Part shown: positions 6,618-12,997 of the stretch, one piece after another
Position numbering within the stretch: the stretch's first letter is position 1
Layout: each line of letters opens with the position of its first letter
Virus record (IMG/VR): IMGVR_UViG_3300046009_012131
Location: 1-22,517 of that record
Reading direction: 5' to 3' (one strand)
Source of the DNA: a virus
DNA length: 22,517 nucleotides
Notes under the pieces: model-generated
Seen by the model: only the letters and a program-made list of their open reading frames with translations
Told to the model about the DNA's origin: nothing
Databases searched by the model: none
Program-made: the position numbers and the translations under genes

Positions 6618-6625
6618 CAAAAATA
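6618..6625 (-). promoter_or_regulatory. Bacteroidetes-type -7 element (TAnnTTTG)
   Basis: The minus strand reads TATTTTTG, 14 nt before the ATG at 6603. No clear TTG -33 element is seen upstream, because that region is the terminator of the preceding gene. This makes the call tentative. Confidence 0.35.
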
Positions 6626-6658
6626 AAAAAAAGTCACCACATATTGATGACTTTTTTT
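6626..6658 (-). terminator. Terminator, usable in both directions
   Basis: GTCA (6633-6636) pairs with TGAC (6648-6651), extended by A8 on one side and T7 on the other, with an 11-nt loop. It directly follows the end of the gp55-like gene (6668) on the minus strand. Confidence 0.8.
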
Positions 6659-6667
6659 ATTTATTTT

Positions 6668-7033
6668 TTAAATCGAGTGTAATCCTTGTCCATCGTTACT
6701 ACCCTCTATGGATAATAACTTAATTAGATTGTCGTTATCTCCTTTTTTCTTATAGATTTCATTAAATCCTTTAGCTATTCCTCTTTTAAATACCTCTGTA
6801 AAGTATGCAAAGGCATTTACAGATTTATCTTCATTGAAATTATACCAGTTTTGGAACATGTCTAATAGTCCTGATTGGTAGCAGTCCATTTTGTCGTCGT
6901 TCGACCAGTATCTCATTTTTTTAATTGTTTTTTTAGCGAGTAATTCTAACATTTTCTCAGCGTTTCTTGTTAATTTTCCTTGTGCTTTTGATACGATTAT
7001 TTCGATATATAAATCCTTGTTATTTAAATACAT
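6668..7033 (-). CDS. Late transcription sigma factor, T4 gp55-like
   Basis: 121 residues, shorter than T4 gp55 (185). The N-terminus YLNNKDLYIEI (2-12) matches the gp55 opening (YVNNKELLQAI). After a helical region comes the sigma region-2-like core: YWSNDDKMDCYQSGLLDMFQNWYNFNEDKSVNAFAYFTEVFKRGI (42-86), comparable to gp55 RDEMISDGIE...LHNFDExKxxNPxAYxTQ. It would direct host RNA polymerase to simple late promoters, possibly the TATATA boxes seen throughout this window. The C-terminal extension of T4 gp55, which contacts the sliding clamp, is largely absent: the protein ends LLSIEGSNDGQGLHSI. The leader has a nested stem structure (7038-7079). Confidence 0.78.
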   Translation of the reverse strand: MYLNNKDLYIEIIVSKAQGKLTRNAEKMLELLAKKTIKKMRYWSNDDKMDCYQSGLLDMFQNWYNFNEDKSVNAFAYFTEVFKRGIAKGFNEIYKKKGDNDNLIKLLSIEGSNDGQGLHSI

Positions 7034-7037
7034 TAAT

Positions 7038-7079
7038 ATAGCTTATTTTTTTTTTAAGAGCTAAACTCTTTGAAGCTAT
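7038..7079 (-). promoter_or_regulatory. Structured leader of the gp55-like gene
   Basis: An outer stem ATAGCTT/AAGCTAT (7038-7044 with 7073-7079) encloses a hairpin AAGAG/CTCTT (7056-7060 with 7066-7070, loop CTAAA) and an A10 run in the mRNA. The outer stem ends 5 nt before the ATG, so it could mask the translation start. A regulatory role is inferred. Confidence 0.4.
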
Positions 7080-7124
7080 TCACTTCATGTTATATATACC
7101 CTTTATAAAAAAGTTTATAAAATA

Positions 7125-7152
7125 AAAAACCCTCTAAAAAAGAGGGTTTTTT
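7125..7152 (-). terminator. Rho-independent terminator
   Basis: CCCTCT (7130-7135) pairs with AGAGGG (7141-7146), loop AAAAA, with flanking A and T runs. It lies 18 nt after the stop of the 7170-8453 gene on the minus strand. Confidence 0.9.
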
Positions 7153-7169
7153 AAATATTTAATAAGTTA

Positions 7170-8453
7170 TTATAATTTAACTCTTTCGTTATATTGTAAT
7201 TCTTTAATACCTTCTAATTCTGATTTAAGAACTCCTTCTCTTTTCTCTAAATTACTAAGAGCTGTTTTAAGAACTTCAGATTCACCAATCATTTGGATAG
7301 AACCTTTGATTTTTTCAATATTGAAAGAAACGTCTTCTAATTTAAGAGTGATTTCTCTTTCTTTATCTTCTAATTTTCTTTTAACAACCATTTCTTTAGA
7401 AAGTTTGTTTTCATAAAAATAAGTTAAATCGTAGTTTAATTCATTTCTTACTTCGTTAACTAATTCAATAGCTGATTCGTATTTAAAGAATGAGTTACCA
7501 TATCTTTCATCACATCTATAAAGATAAGTGTTGTTTTTATAATTGAATGCGAAACATTCTAAATATGGATTGATTAAATTCTCAATTTTTTTAACAACAT
7601 CTAATTCAACAAATTTATCTAAATTAGAAGAAACCTCCATTAAAATAGGATAAAAGTTTTTATTCACGATTGGAACGATTGGTGAGTTGAATAAAGATTC
7701 TAATGTTGTATCTTCATTTAATTCATCATCATTTATAAAGATTCCTCCTTTTTTACCAACTGATAAACCTAATGTAAGATATTCAGAGATTCTGAAATTG
7801 ATTCTATCTTCTAAGATAGTAGCATATTTCATAGCTGTCTCAAGTGTTCTTAAACTCATAAGATCTTTTTCATCTTTAATGTGGTTTTCTAAAAGAGTTT
7901 TCTCAATTGAATTCTCGTTTAAAAGAAACCAAGAGTCTTTAATTAAAGCGATGTGTCCATCTTCAACTTGTTCTACTAAAGAATAAACAGATTCTCCTTT
8001 ACCACCGCTTAAAAGATTACTTCTTTTCTCAGGTGATGTTGTTAAATTATGAACAAATAATTTAATTTCTGGAACCCAGTCATAAATCGCAAGCTCATTT
8101 AAAACTTTAGACATTCTATCTTGATCAGTCTCAAGATTGATAGTTTGTAAAAGAACGTTAATTGGTTGTCTATAAAGTTCCCCTTGATTTTTAGTATTAA
8201 GAACACTATATAGGTTTTTCAACTCATATAATAGTTCGTAAGTAGCCATATCATCATTAAGGTTCTCTAAAAGAGATTTAACACTTTTATCATATGTGTA
8301 TGGTTTAAGTCTCTCATTTAATGAGTTAACTATCATTTTCTCAGAGTGCTCATTGCAAGCATTCATGTGTCCTTCTATTATTACAGAAATCTCTTCTTGA
8401 TCAAGTGAAAGATTCTTTTTGAAGTTAAACAATTCTAGTTTAAGATTCTTCAT
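7170..8453 (-). CDS. Large conserved-looking phage protein with C-terminal coiled coil, unknown
   Basis: 427 residues, not recognised. The N-terminal 300 residues are mostly helical and mildly acidic, with no membrane segment and no nucleotide-binding motif. Residues 150-160 (SGGKGESVYSL) include a glycine loop but not a Walker A. Residues about 360-425 form a charged coiled coil (MVVKRKLEDKEREITLKLED ... LEKREGVLKSELEGIKEL). Codon use is more regular (GAA/AAA/TCT rich) than in small neighbours, as expected of a highly expressed virion or replication protein. It is a single-gene unit: a TATATAG box at 8482-8492 precedes it and a strong terminator follows. A virion protein is the most likely guess. 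Confidence 0.75.
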   Translation of the reverse strand: MKNLKLELFNFKKNLSLDQEEISVIIEGHMNACNEHSEKMIVNSLNERLKPYTYDKSVKSLLENLNDDMATYELLYELKNLYSVLNTKNQGELYRQPINVLLQTINLETDQDRMSKVLNELAIYDWVPEIKLFVHNLTTSPEKRSNLLSGGKGESVYSLVEQVEDGHIALIKDSWFLLNENSIEKTLLENHIKDEKDLMSLRTLETAMKYATILEDRINFRISEYLTLGLSVGKKGGIFINDDELNEDTTLESLFNSPIVPIVNKNFYPILMEVSSNLDKFVELDVVKKIENLINPYLECFAFNYKNNTYLYRCDERYGNSFFKYESAIELVNEVRNELNYDLTYFYENKLSKEMVVKRKLEDKEREITLKLEDVSFNIEKIKGSIQMIGESEVLKTALSNLEKREGVLKSELEGIKELQYNERVKL

Positions 8454-8481
8454 ATTTTAAAATATTATTTTTTCTTTAATA

Positions 8482-8492
8482 CTATATATTAA
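8482..8492 (-). promoter_or_regulatory. TTAATATATAG box, putative late promoter
   Basis: The minus strand reads TTAATATATAG 28 nt before the ATG at 8453, directly after the terminator hairpin of the upstream gene. The spacing leaves a conventional short leader, unlike the boxes near 4359, 11739, 12228 and 18783. Confidence 0.55.
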
Positions 8493-8514
8493 GGCAAAAA
8501 AGTCATTTTTTGCC
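8493..8514 (-). terminator. A/T-stem hairpin after the gp15-like gene
   Basis: GGCAAAAAA (8493-8501) and TTTTTTGCC (8506-8514) form a perfect 9-bp stem with a 4-nt loop, 8 nt past the stop of the upstream gene. There is no U tract after it on the minus strand; the T run lies within the stem. Termination is therefore probable, not certain. Confidence 0.6.
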
Positions 8515-8522
8515 ATTTTTTT

Positions 8523-9698
8523 TTAAGGTGTTGTTGGTGGATTTGAAGATCCATCATTCGCACTACTTGGGTCACCACCATTCGGGTTATTAGAACTAGC
8601 ACTTGACCTTTCCCTTGCTCTAAGTATATTATTGAACCACCTTGTTCTTTTTGGTGATACCATATAGTAGTCTGGGTCCGGAACACTTTGTCCATTTATA
8701 ATTGTTCTTGCTGCTCCTGATCCTCCTGGATCACCTGTTGCTGCCGTTGGGAAGAATGGATTGGTATTTGCTGGATTTGAATTTTGTGTTCCGCCAACTG
8801 TTGTGTTTAGTGGATTTAAAGTTGAGTTACTACCAGCGTTATTACCGCCTATATTACTTGGATTGTTACTACCTACATTACTACTACCTGTACTATTATT
8901 ACCTAGATTTCTTCCTCCTCCTCTTCCGGTTCCAAATGGTTGGTCAAAGAATTCTGAGAATCCACCTTCCATTGAGAATCCATTCAAATCAGACATTCCT
9001 GATCCATATTGTGATGGGTATCCAACATCATTCACTCTGTCTTTTCTAAATGCTGGATAGTAGGTTTGAACATCAAATGATGCTTTTAGTGTTATGTTAT
9101 TATCAGATGTTAGATTTTTATCTCTCGCCATTTGTATTTGATTGGTGTCCGGCATGATAATCACCGCATCTATATTCATAAAATTATGTTCAAAATACAT
9201 GAATTTATAAATCCAAAGAGTATCCATTATGGCTTGACTACATTTGAATGTGTCTATTTCACTGGTTAGTAAAATAGTTAGTTCATAACTAACCGTTATT
9301 GGAATAGCTCTTACTCTAGCTAATACCTTTCTTATTTCTACCTCATTTTCAACCACCATTTTCAACCAAACATTTGGGTTAGCAAACTCGTCTGATCTAA
9401 TGTTAAATCCGGTTAATGTTAAATGTCCTCTAGGAACGATATCTGTGTTTAATTCAACAAATCTGTTCTCTGATACGACATCATCTGAAAATGAATCTAA
9501 TAGAAATCTTTCATCACCGGTTAGTGAATAATAAAAAGGAACATTTACAGGAACATCTCCTGATGAAAACCTATTCACCCACCTTACTTGTCCTTCTAAA
9601 GTATCCAAAACACAAACTGTTAAGTCTCTAAAAAAGACATCTTCAAAGTTAAATTTTTCTCCAATCATATCCGGTATATATAAAAACTTATCTCTCAC
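8523..9698 (-). CDS. Tail sheath stabilizer/completion protein (T4 gp15-like) with low-complexity C-terminus
   Basis: 391 residues, starting with GTG at 9698 (ATG at 9700 runs directly into a stop). The first 230 residues follow the gp15 pattern: VNVPFYYSLTGDERFLLD, then ELNTDIVPRGHLTLTGFN, RAIPITVSYELTILLTSEIDTFKCSQAIMDTLWIY and ITLKASFDVQTYYPAF. These parallel T4 gp15 segments (IRVPITYASKEHFMM, ETILPRINLHLVDF, KMIYELSIFTRYEDDMFQIVEQIL, EWSLTFEVNGWMYPP). gp15 caps the contracted-tail tube and sheath and joins tail to head. Residues about 250-391 are Asn/Gly/Ser/Pro-rich and repetitive, an addition compared with T4 gp15 (272 aa). A second possible start is Met11. It diverges from the gp44-like gene. 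Confidence 0.65.
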   Translation of the reverse strand: MRDKFLYIPDMIGEKFNFEDVFFRDLTVCVLDTLEGQVRWVNRFSSGDVPVNVPFYYSLTGDERFLLDSFSDDVVSENRFVELNTDIVPRGHLTLTGFNIRSDEFANPNVWLKMVVENEVEIRKVLARVRAIPITVSYELTILLTSEIDTFKCSQAIMDTLWIYKFMYFEHNFMNIDAVIIMPDTNQIQMARDKNLTSDNNITLKASFDVQTYYPAFRKDRVNDVGYPSQYGSGMSDLNGFSMEGGFSEFFDQPFGTGRGGGRNLGNNSTGSSNVGSNNPSNIGGNNAGSNSTLNPLNTTVGGTQNSNPANTNPFFPTAATGDPGGSGAARTIINGQSVPDPDYYMVSPKRTRWFNNILRARERSSASSNNPNGGDPSSANDGSSNPPTTP

Positions 9699-9738
9699 AT
9701 TTGTCTATAACTTTCCTAAAATATTTGATATAAAATTT

Positions 9739-10704
9739 ATGAGTTCAGTAAATCAATTATTACTTTGGGAAAAATGGAGGCCTAAGAATTTAGAAGATGT
9801 AATTCTATTACCTAGAATTAGAAAAAATTTCGAAAATGGTATAAATGGTAATTACATATTTTATGGCCATTATGGCACGGGAAAAACTAGTTTGGCAAGA
9901 ATTTTAATAGGTAAGTATACTAAGGATAAACCATTTCTTGAATTAAACTCTTCTTTATTTACATCTATTGATGTTTTGCGTAATGAAATTGAGAATTTCT
10001 GTAAGTTCACTCCAATGATGTCATCTGAATCTGATATTAAGTATATATTTTTAGATGAGTTTGAGAGAGTTTCTTCTCAATTCCAAGATGCTTTTAAGGC
10101 TTTTATTGAGAAGTATAGTAAAAATGTTAGGTTTATAATAACAACCAATCATATAAATAAAATATCTGATGGTATAAAGTCTAGAATACCTCAAATAAAT
10201 TTCGATTGTATTAATTTAGATGAAGAAAAGTATCTAAAACAAGAAATCTACAAGAGAATTAACAATACAATACTCCCATCTGAGGCTAGAGAAATAAAAA
10301 AAGATGAACTAATCTCTATTATACAAAAGAAGTTTCCGGATTTTAGAAGTATAATGGTTGAGTTACAGACTTATTTAGATACTGGTGATTCTAGTTCTAA
10401 TTCTATTAATGTTTCTAATAAACTAAAATTAGATTTATATAATTTAATTTATGATAAAGGAACAAATTATGAAAATGTTTATAATTTTTTAATGTCTACT
10501 TTTACTAATGAGAAGATTGATGTTATGATTGGTCTATTAGGTAAACCATTTATAGATTGGTCTATTTCAGAGAGTAAAAACATAGATAAATTATTTGAAT
10601 GTAACTATATAATAGCCGACTATTCTTCTTTATTAGAGACAAATACCGACCCAATAGTTTTGGGAATGACTATAATAGGTAAATTTAGAGATATTCTTTT
10701 GTAA
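9739..10704 (+). CDS. Clamp loader ATPase subunit (T4 gp44-like, AAA+)
   Basis: 321 residues, almost the length of T4 gp44 (319). N-terminal LLWEKWRPKNLEDVILLP (7-24) is the clamp-loader opening. Walker A is GHYGTGKTS (43-51), Walker B IFLDEFE (103-109), sensor 1 TTN (135-137), and the SRC-type motif reads SRI (148-150), with Ile in place of Cys. Sensor 2 is around FRSIMVEL near residue 205. As part of the clamp loader it opens the sliding clamp and places it on DNA for the polymerase; in T4 the clamp also activates late transcription. The small subunit (gp62-like) is not in the window. Upstream GATATAAAATTT lies directly before the ATG. Confidence 0.9.
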   Translation: MSSVNQLLLWEKWRPKNLEDVILLPRIRKNFENGINGNYIFYGHYGTGKTSLARILIGKYTKDKPFLELNSSLFTSIDVLRNEIENFCKFTPMMSSESDIKYIFLDEFERVSSQFQDAFKAFIEKYSKNVRFIITTNHINKISDGIKSRIPQINFDCINLDEEKYLKQEIYKRINNTILPSEAREIKKDELISIIQKKFPDFRSIMVELQTYLDTGDSSSNSINVSNKLKLDLYNLIYDKGTNYENVYNFLMSTFTNEKIDVMIGLLGKPFIDWSISESKNIDKLFECNYIIADYSSLLETNTDPIVLGMTIIGKFRDILL

Positions 10705-10721
10705 TTGGGTAAAATTTATAT

Positions 10722-10732
10722 TTAATATATAT
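10722..10732 (+). promoter_or_regulatory. TTAATATATAT box before the gp25-like gene
   Basis: The plus strand reads TTAATATATAT, 4 nt before the ATG at 10737. It is the same box as elsewhere with one change at the last base. Confidence 0.45.
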
Positions 10733-10736
10733 CTCT

Positions 10737-11117
10737 ATGAGAGATAATTTTAATTTCATAGATTTTTATATAGGATATCCTGGTCATCCAAGATTCAGAA
10801 CAGCTGAGATTATAGAGGATGATGTTGTAAGAGTTATTGTTCAAAAGTATGAAATGATAATATTTACTAATAAAGGTGATTTATTATGTGATACTAATTT
10901 TGGAGCTGATTTAGTTAAACTTTTACATGAGACTAGACTCTCTGCTGAATCTATAGAAGGTGAAATAGTTTCACAAATAGTTGAATATATCCCGGAATTA
11001 GAAGGAGTTGAATATAAAGTTGAAGTTGCTTTCTATGAAGATCCTAATAGACACCAAGAATATATGGAAATATACTTTGAGTTAGCTGGTTATGAGGTTT
11101 ATGCTTCGGTTATTTAA
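10737..11117 (+). CDS. Baseplate wedge protein (T4 gp25-like)
   Basis: 126 residues against 132 for T4 gp25. The protein has the GPW/gp25 family layout: an N-terminal strand region, IIEDDVVRVIVQKYEMIIFTNKGDLLCDTNFGADLVKLLHE (25-65; the I-LLT-x-GER-x-x-x-x-x-G-L-x-x-L core), then helix SIEGEIVSQIVEYIPELEGVEYKVEV (74-99). gp25 is a conserved part of the baseplate wedge and of related contractile injection systems, where it joins wedge to sheath. It follows the gp44-like gene by 32 nt in the same direction. Its stop shares TTAA with the end of a convergent gene. Confidence 0.87.
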   Translation: MRDNFNFIDFYIGYPGHPRFRTAEIIEDDVVRVIVQKYEMIIFTNKGDLLCDTNFGADLVKLLHETRLSAESIEGEIVSQIVEYIPELEGVEYKVEVAFYEDPNRHQEYMEIYFELAGYEVYASVI

Positions 11118-11734
11118 TTTTGATTATTGATTGGGCCACTTGCTGTGTATATGTATTTATAATCCCTTTTTATTTTAACTTTTAAGCTTTCGGCTGTTGT
11201 TACTACATCTTCTAAACATTCAGAGTCCGCTCCTCCAACTATTGTTACTTCTTTTCCTTCTAAATCTTTTAATAGTTCATATAATTTAATTGGACAGTGA
11301 AACCAAACATGATTATTATTAATAAAAGTTATTATAGTTCCTTCTTTAGTTTTGAATATATCACCTTTTTTCAGACTTTTTTCTTCTTCTTTTTTACTTA
11401 TTTCTTCATAGACTTCTTTTGAAAGAATCTTTTTATAGAAATCAGCATCTACGTCATAGTTATATCTTTTTTCTATTAAATCTTTTTGATTTGGAAAATG
11501 ATAAAGGTCTTTATGTATTGGAATATCAGGATCTTCTTCGTAAAGATAATCTTTGTCTACTTTTCCTCCATCGACATGATTATCCCAAATTTGATAAACA
11601 CTTTGAAAGTTTTTACAATATTTTTTTAACTCATTGAGATATATTTCAGAAAAGAATTTACTGAATGATTCTTGAACATCAACTATTATTAATGTGTCGT
11701 TATTGTAACTTTCAAATGTCTTAAGGTATTTCAT
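11114..11734 (-). CDS. Isochorismatase-like cysteine hydrolase with N-terminal FESY tag
   Basis: 206 residues. Residues 1-10 (MKYLKTFESY) are the tag shared with the two downstream genes. From residue 14 the protein follows the isochorismatase/nicotinamidase fold: TLIIVDVQESF (14-24) with Asp19, IEKRYNYDVDADF (87-99) with Lys89, and VTIVGGADSECLEDVVTTAESLKVKIKRD (163-191) with Cys173. Asp-Lys-Cys is the family's catalytic triad. Members hydrolyse isochorismate, nicotinamide or other amides; the substrate here is unknown. Nicotinamidase-type action would touch NAD metabolism, but that is speculation. A hydrophilic insert (105-145) separates Lys from Cys. The TATATAG box ends 4 nt before the ATG and overlaps the stop of the upstream gene. 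Confidence 0.72.
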   Translation of the reverse strand: MKYLKTFESYNNDTLIIVDVQESFSKFFSEIYLNELKKYCKNFQSVYQIWDNHVDGGKVDKDYLYEEDPDIPIHKDLYHFPNQKDLIEKRYNYDVDADFYKKILSKEVYEEISKKEEEKSLKKGDIFKTKEGTIITFINNNHVWFHCPIKLYELLKDLEGKEVTIVGGADSECLEDVVTTAESLKVKIKRDYKYIYTASGPINNQN

Positions 11735-11738
11735 ATTA

Positions 11739-11750
11739 CTATATATTTAA
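11739..11750 (-). promoter_or_regulatory. TATATAG box abutting the start codon
   Basis: The minus strand reads TTAAATATATAG, then TAAT, then ATG (11734). The TAA stop of the upstream gene (11749-11747) is built into the box. Confidence 0.5.
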
Positions 11751-12223
11751 TTATCTCTATAATTTTTTTTATAACCCCATGTATAATCAAATTTTACAGG
11801 TGTTAAATTACCTATTCTATCTGTGTAATTAGCAACAACACTTGAATAAGGTATATCGGCTCTTTCTAAATGTCTATTTATATCAATATGAAAATTATCA
11901 AGTTTGTTAAAGTCTGACTCATCTATAAATGCTGTTATAATCATTTTATATCTCTCAGATTCTATTATAGATTCTTTTTTATCATAATCTATACCTTTCT
12001 TTAATTTATTTTCAGATAATTCAAATATTACCAATTCTTCATGATTTGAGTCTGGGTAAGGATATAAAAATGAAAAATAAACCATTTCTAATAATCCGTT
12101 TATGTTATTATGATCCATTGATGAAATGATAATATCCCTTAATAAATATGGATCAGTTTTAAATATATCTTCTAACTCTCTTTCGATAGTATTAAATGAC
12201 TCAAATAGATTTAGATATTTCAT
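11747..12223 (-). CDS. FESF-tagged hypothetical protein
   Basis: 158 residues. The N-terminus MKYLNLFESF (1-10) is the shared tag; the remainder is not recognised. It is helical up to residue 55 (RELEDIFKTDPYLLRDIIISSM), then alternating strands and helices with an acidic bias, ending in an aromatic-rich tail (FDYTWGYKKNYRDN). No catalytic motif stands out. It sits between two other tagged genes in the same direction, with a TATATAG box 4 nt before its ATG and a terminator of the preceding gene just upstream. Confidence 0.65.
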   Translation of the reverse strand: MKYLNLFESFNTIERELEDIFKTDPYLLRDIIISSMDHNNINGLLEMVYFSFLYPYPDSNHEELVIFELSENKLKKGIDYDKKESIIESERYKMIITAFIDESDFNKLDNFHIDINRHLERADIPYSSVVANYTDRIGNLTPVKFDYTWGYKKNYRDN

Positions 12224-12227
12224 ATAA

Positions 12228-12238
12228 CTATATATTAA
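12228..12238 (-). promoter_or_regulatory. TTAATATATAG box abutting the start codon
   Basis: The minus strand reads TTAATATATAG, TTAT, ATG (12223). It follows the terminator at 12241-12270 by 2 nt, so terminator, box and start codon are packed into under 50 bases. Confidence 0.55.
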
Positions 12239-12240
12239 TA

Positions 12241-12270
12241 AAAAAACCCATCATTTCTGATGGGTTTTTT
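12241..12270 (-). terminator. Rho-independent terminator
   Basis: CCCATCA (12247-12253) and TGATGGG (12258-12264), loop TTTC, with A6 and T6 flanks. On the minus strand it ends the AQPQ-repeat gene (stop at 12286). Confidence 0.92.
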
Positions 12271-12285
12271 GATATTTTAATTAGA

Positions 12286-12936
12286 TTAAGCTGGGAGTTC
12301 TTCATTTCCTTCTTTTTCTTCCTCTTCTTCCTCTTCTTCCTGAACTTGTGGTTGAGCTTGTGGCTGAGCTTGTGGCTGAGCTTGTGGCTGAGCTTGTGGT
12401 TGAGCTTGTGGTTGAGCTTGTGGTTGAGCTTGTGGCTGAGCTTGTGGCTGAGCTTGTGGCTGAGCTTGTCCTTGTGGTTCTTCAAATTCATTTGTTGTTG
12501 GAGCTTCTTGAGTAGCTTGAGGAACTTCTTGTGTACTTTGAGGAACTTCTTGAGTTTGTGCCTGTGGCATCTCTTCTGTGTTCTGAGTAGATCCAGGTTG
12601 AACTTGTGTTTGAGTTTGTGCTTGTGACTGACCTGTTAAAGCTCCTGTAGGTATTTTATCTAAGTCTAGACCTGCAGTTGTGATGTATTGTAAAAGTAAC
12701 TCAGCAATCTCTACGTCACCGAAGAATTGTCTTAGGTTTCTACCAGTTGTATCCTTTTCTTTCTTTACGTAAGAATTTATAAGTGATTGTGGTATGTCAA
12801 CCATAGATCTAACTTTATAAAGGTCACCAACCTGTAATACAGACTCGTTTATTGCTTGTTTAAATATCTCTGGATTAACAGATGCCAATTTCTTCTTTAC
12901 ACCTCTGTAAGATTCAAATGTTCTAATATACTTCAT
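12286..12936 (-). CDS. FESY-tagged protein with AQPQ tandem repeats and acidic tail
   Basis: 216 residues. The N-terminus MKYIRTFESY (1-10) is the shared tag. Residues 11-100 form a compact helical domain (LASVNPEIFKQAINESVLQVG ... RNLRQFFGDVEIAELLLQYITTAG). From about 105 the protein is disordered: Gln/Thr/Pro/Ala-rich with QEVPQ(S/A)TQE repeats, then ten AQPQ repeats, then a run of eight Glu and a short end. The domain is not recognised. Long disordered acidic tails of this kind occur in scaffold, internal-head or DNA-mimic proteins, but nothing decides among these. It has its own box (12960-12970) and terminator (12241-12270). Confidence 0.7.
   Translation of the reverse strand: MKYIRTFESYRGVKKKLASVNPEIFKQAINESVLQVGDLYKVRSMVDIPQSLINSYVKKEKDTTGRNLRQFFGDVEIAELLLQYITTAGLDLDKIPTGALTGQSQAQTQTQVQPGSTQNTEEMPQAQTQEVPQSTQEVPQATQEAPTTNEFEEPQGQAQPQAQPQAQPQAQPQAQPQAQPQAQPQAQPQAQPQAQPQVQEEEEEEEEKEGNEELPA
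12351..12470. repeat. Ten-copy 12-bp tandem repeat encoding AQPQ
   Basis: Ten consecutive units read GNTGAGCTTGTG on the plus strand, where N is C or T. The variable base is the third position of a Gln codon (CAG or CAA). In coding order the units run CAG x3, CAA x3, CAG x3, CAA x1, a six-unit (72-bp) higher-order pattern. All differences are synonymous. Confidence 0.95.
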
Positions 12937-12959
12937 TTTTCAATTATATTTTTTATATT

Positions 12960-12970
12960 GTATATATTAA
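12960..12970 (-). promoter_or_regulatory. TTAATATATAC box, putative late promoter
   Basis: The minus strand reads TTAATATATAC 23 nt before the ATG at 12936, giving room for a short A-rich leader. It overlaps the edge of the hairpin at 12967-12997. Confidence 0.5.
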
Positions 12971-12997
12971 GTAAAAAAATCACTTTTTTCCACTTAA
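12967..12997 (-). terminator. A/T-stem hairpin overlapping the stop codon of the spanin-like gene
   Basis: TTAAGT and A6 (12967-12979) pair with T6 and ACTTAA (12984-12997), with a TCAC loop and a small internal mismatch. The minus-strand stop codon (12996-12994) is within the stem. It resembles the hairpin at 8493-8514, which also precedes a TTAATATATA box. Confidence 0.45.

Noticed and set aside
7687-7986. Plus-strand frame inside the 427-residue gene
   Set aside because: It is antisense with no promoter or start context; the minus-strand gene has regular codon use throughout.
8489-8695. Minus-strand frame overlapping the gp15-like C-terminus
   Set aside because: It is a shifted frame of the low-complexity tail with no start signal or recognisable content; a frameshift product cannot be excluded but nothing supports it.
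8702-9060. Two plus-strand frames opposite the gp15-like gene
   Set aside because: They are antisense to the Asn/Gly/Ser-rich tail; Leu/Tyr-rich composition is an artefact of that repeat-like coding.
12351-12470. CRISPR array
   Set aside because: The 12-bp units are directly adjacent with no spacers and lie within a coding frame.
12228-12491. Minus-strand frame with repeated LSHK/LNHK units
   Set aside because: It is another frame of the same tandem repeat, inside the better supported AQPQ gene and crossing its terminator.
12196-12627. Plus-strand frame with repeated LSLW units
   Set aside because: It is the antisense of the AQPQ repeat gene; the periodicity comes from the 12-bp repeat and there is no start context.
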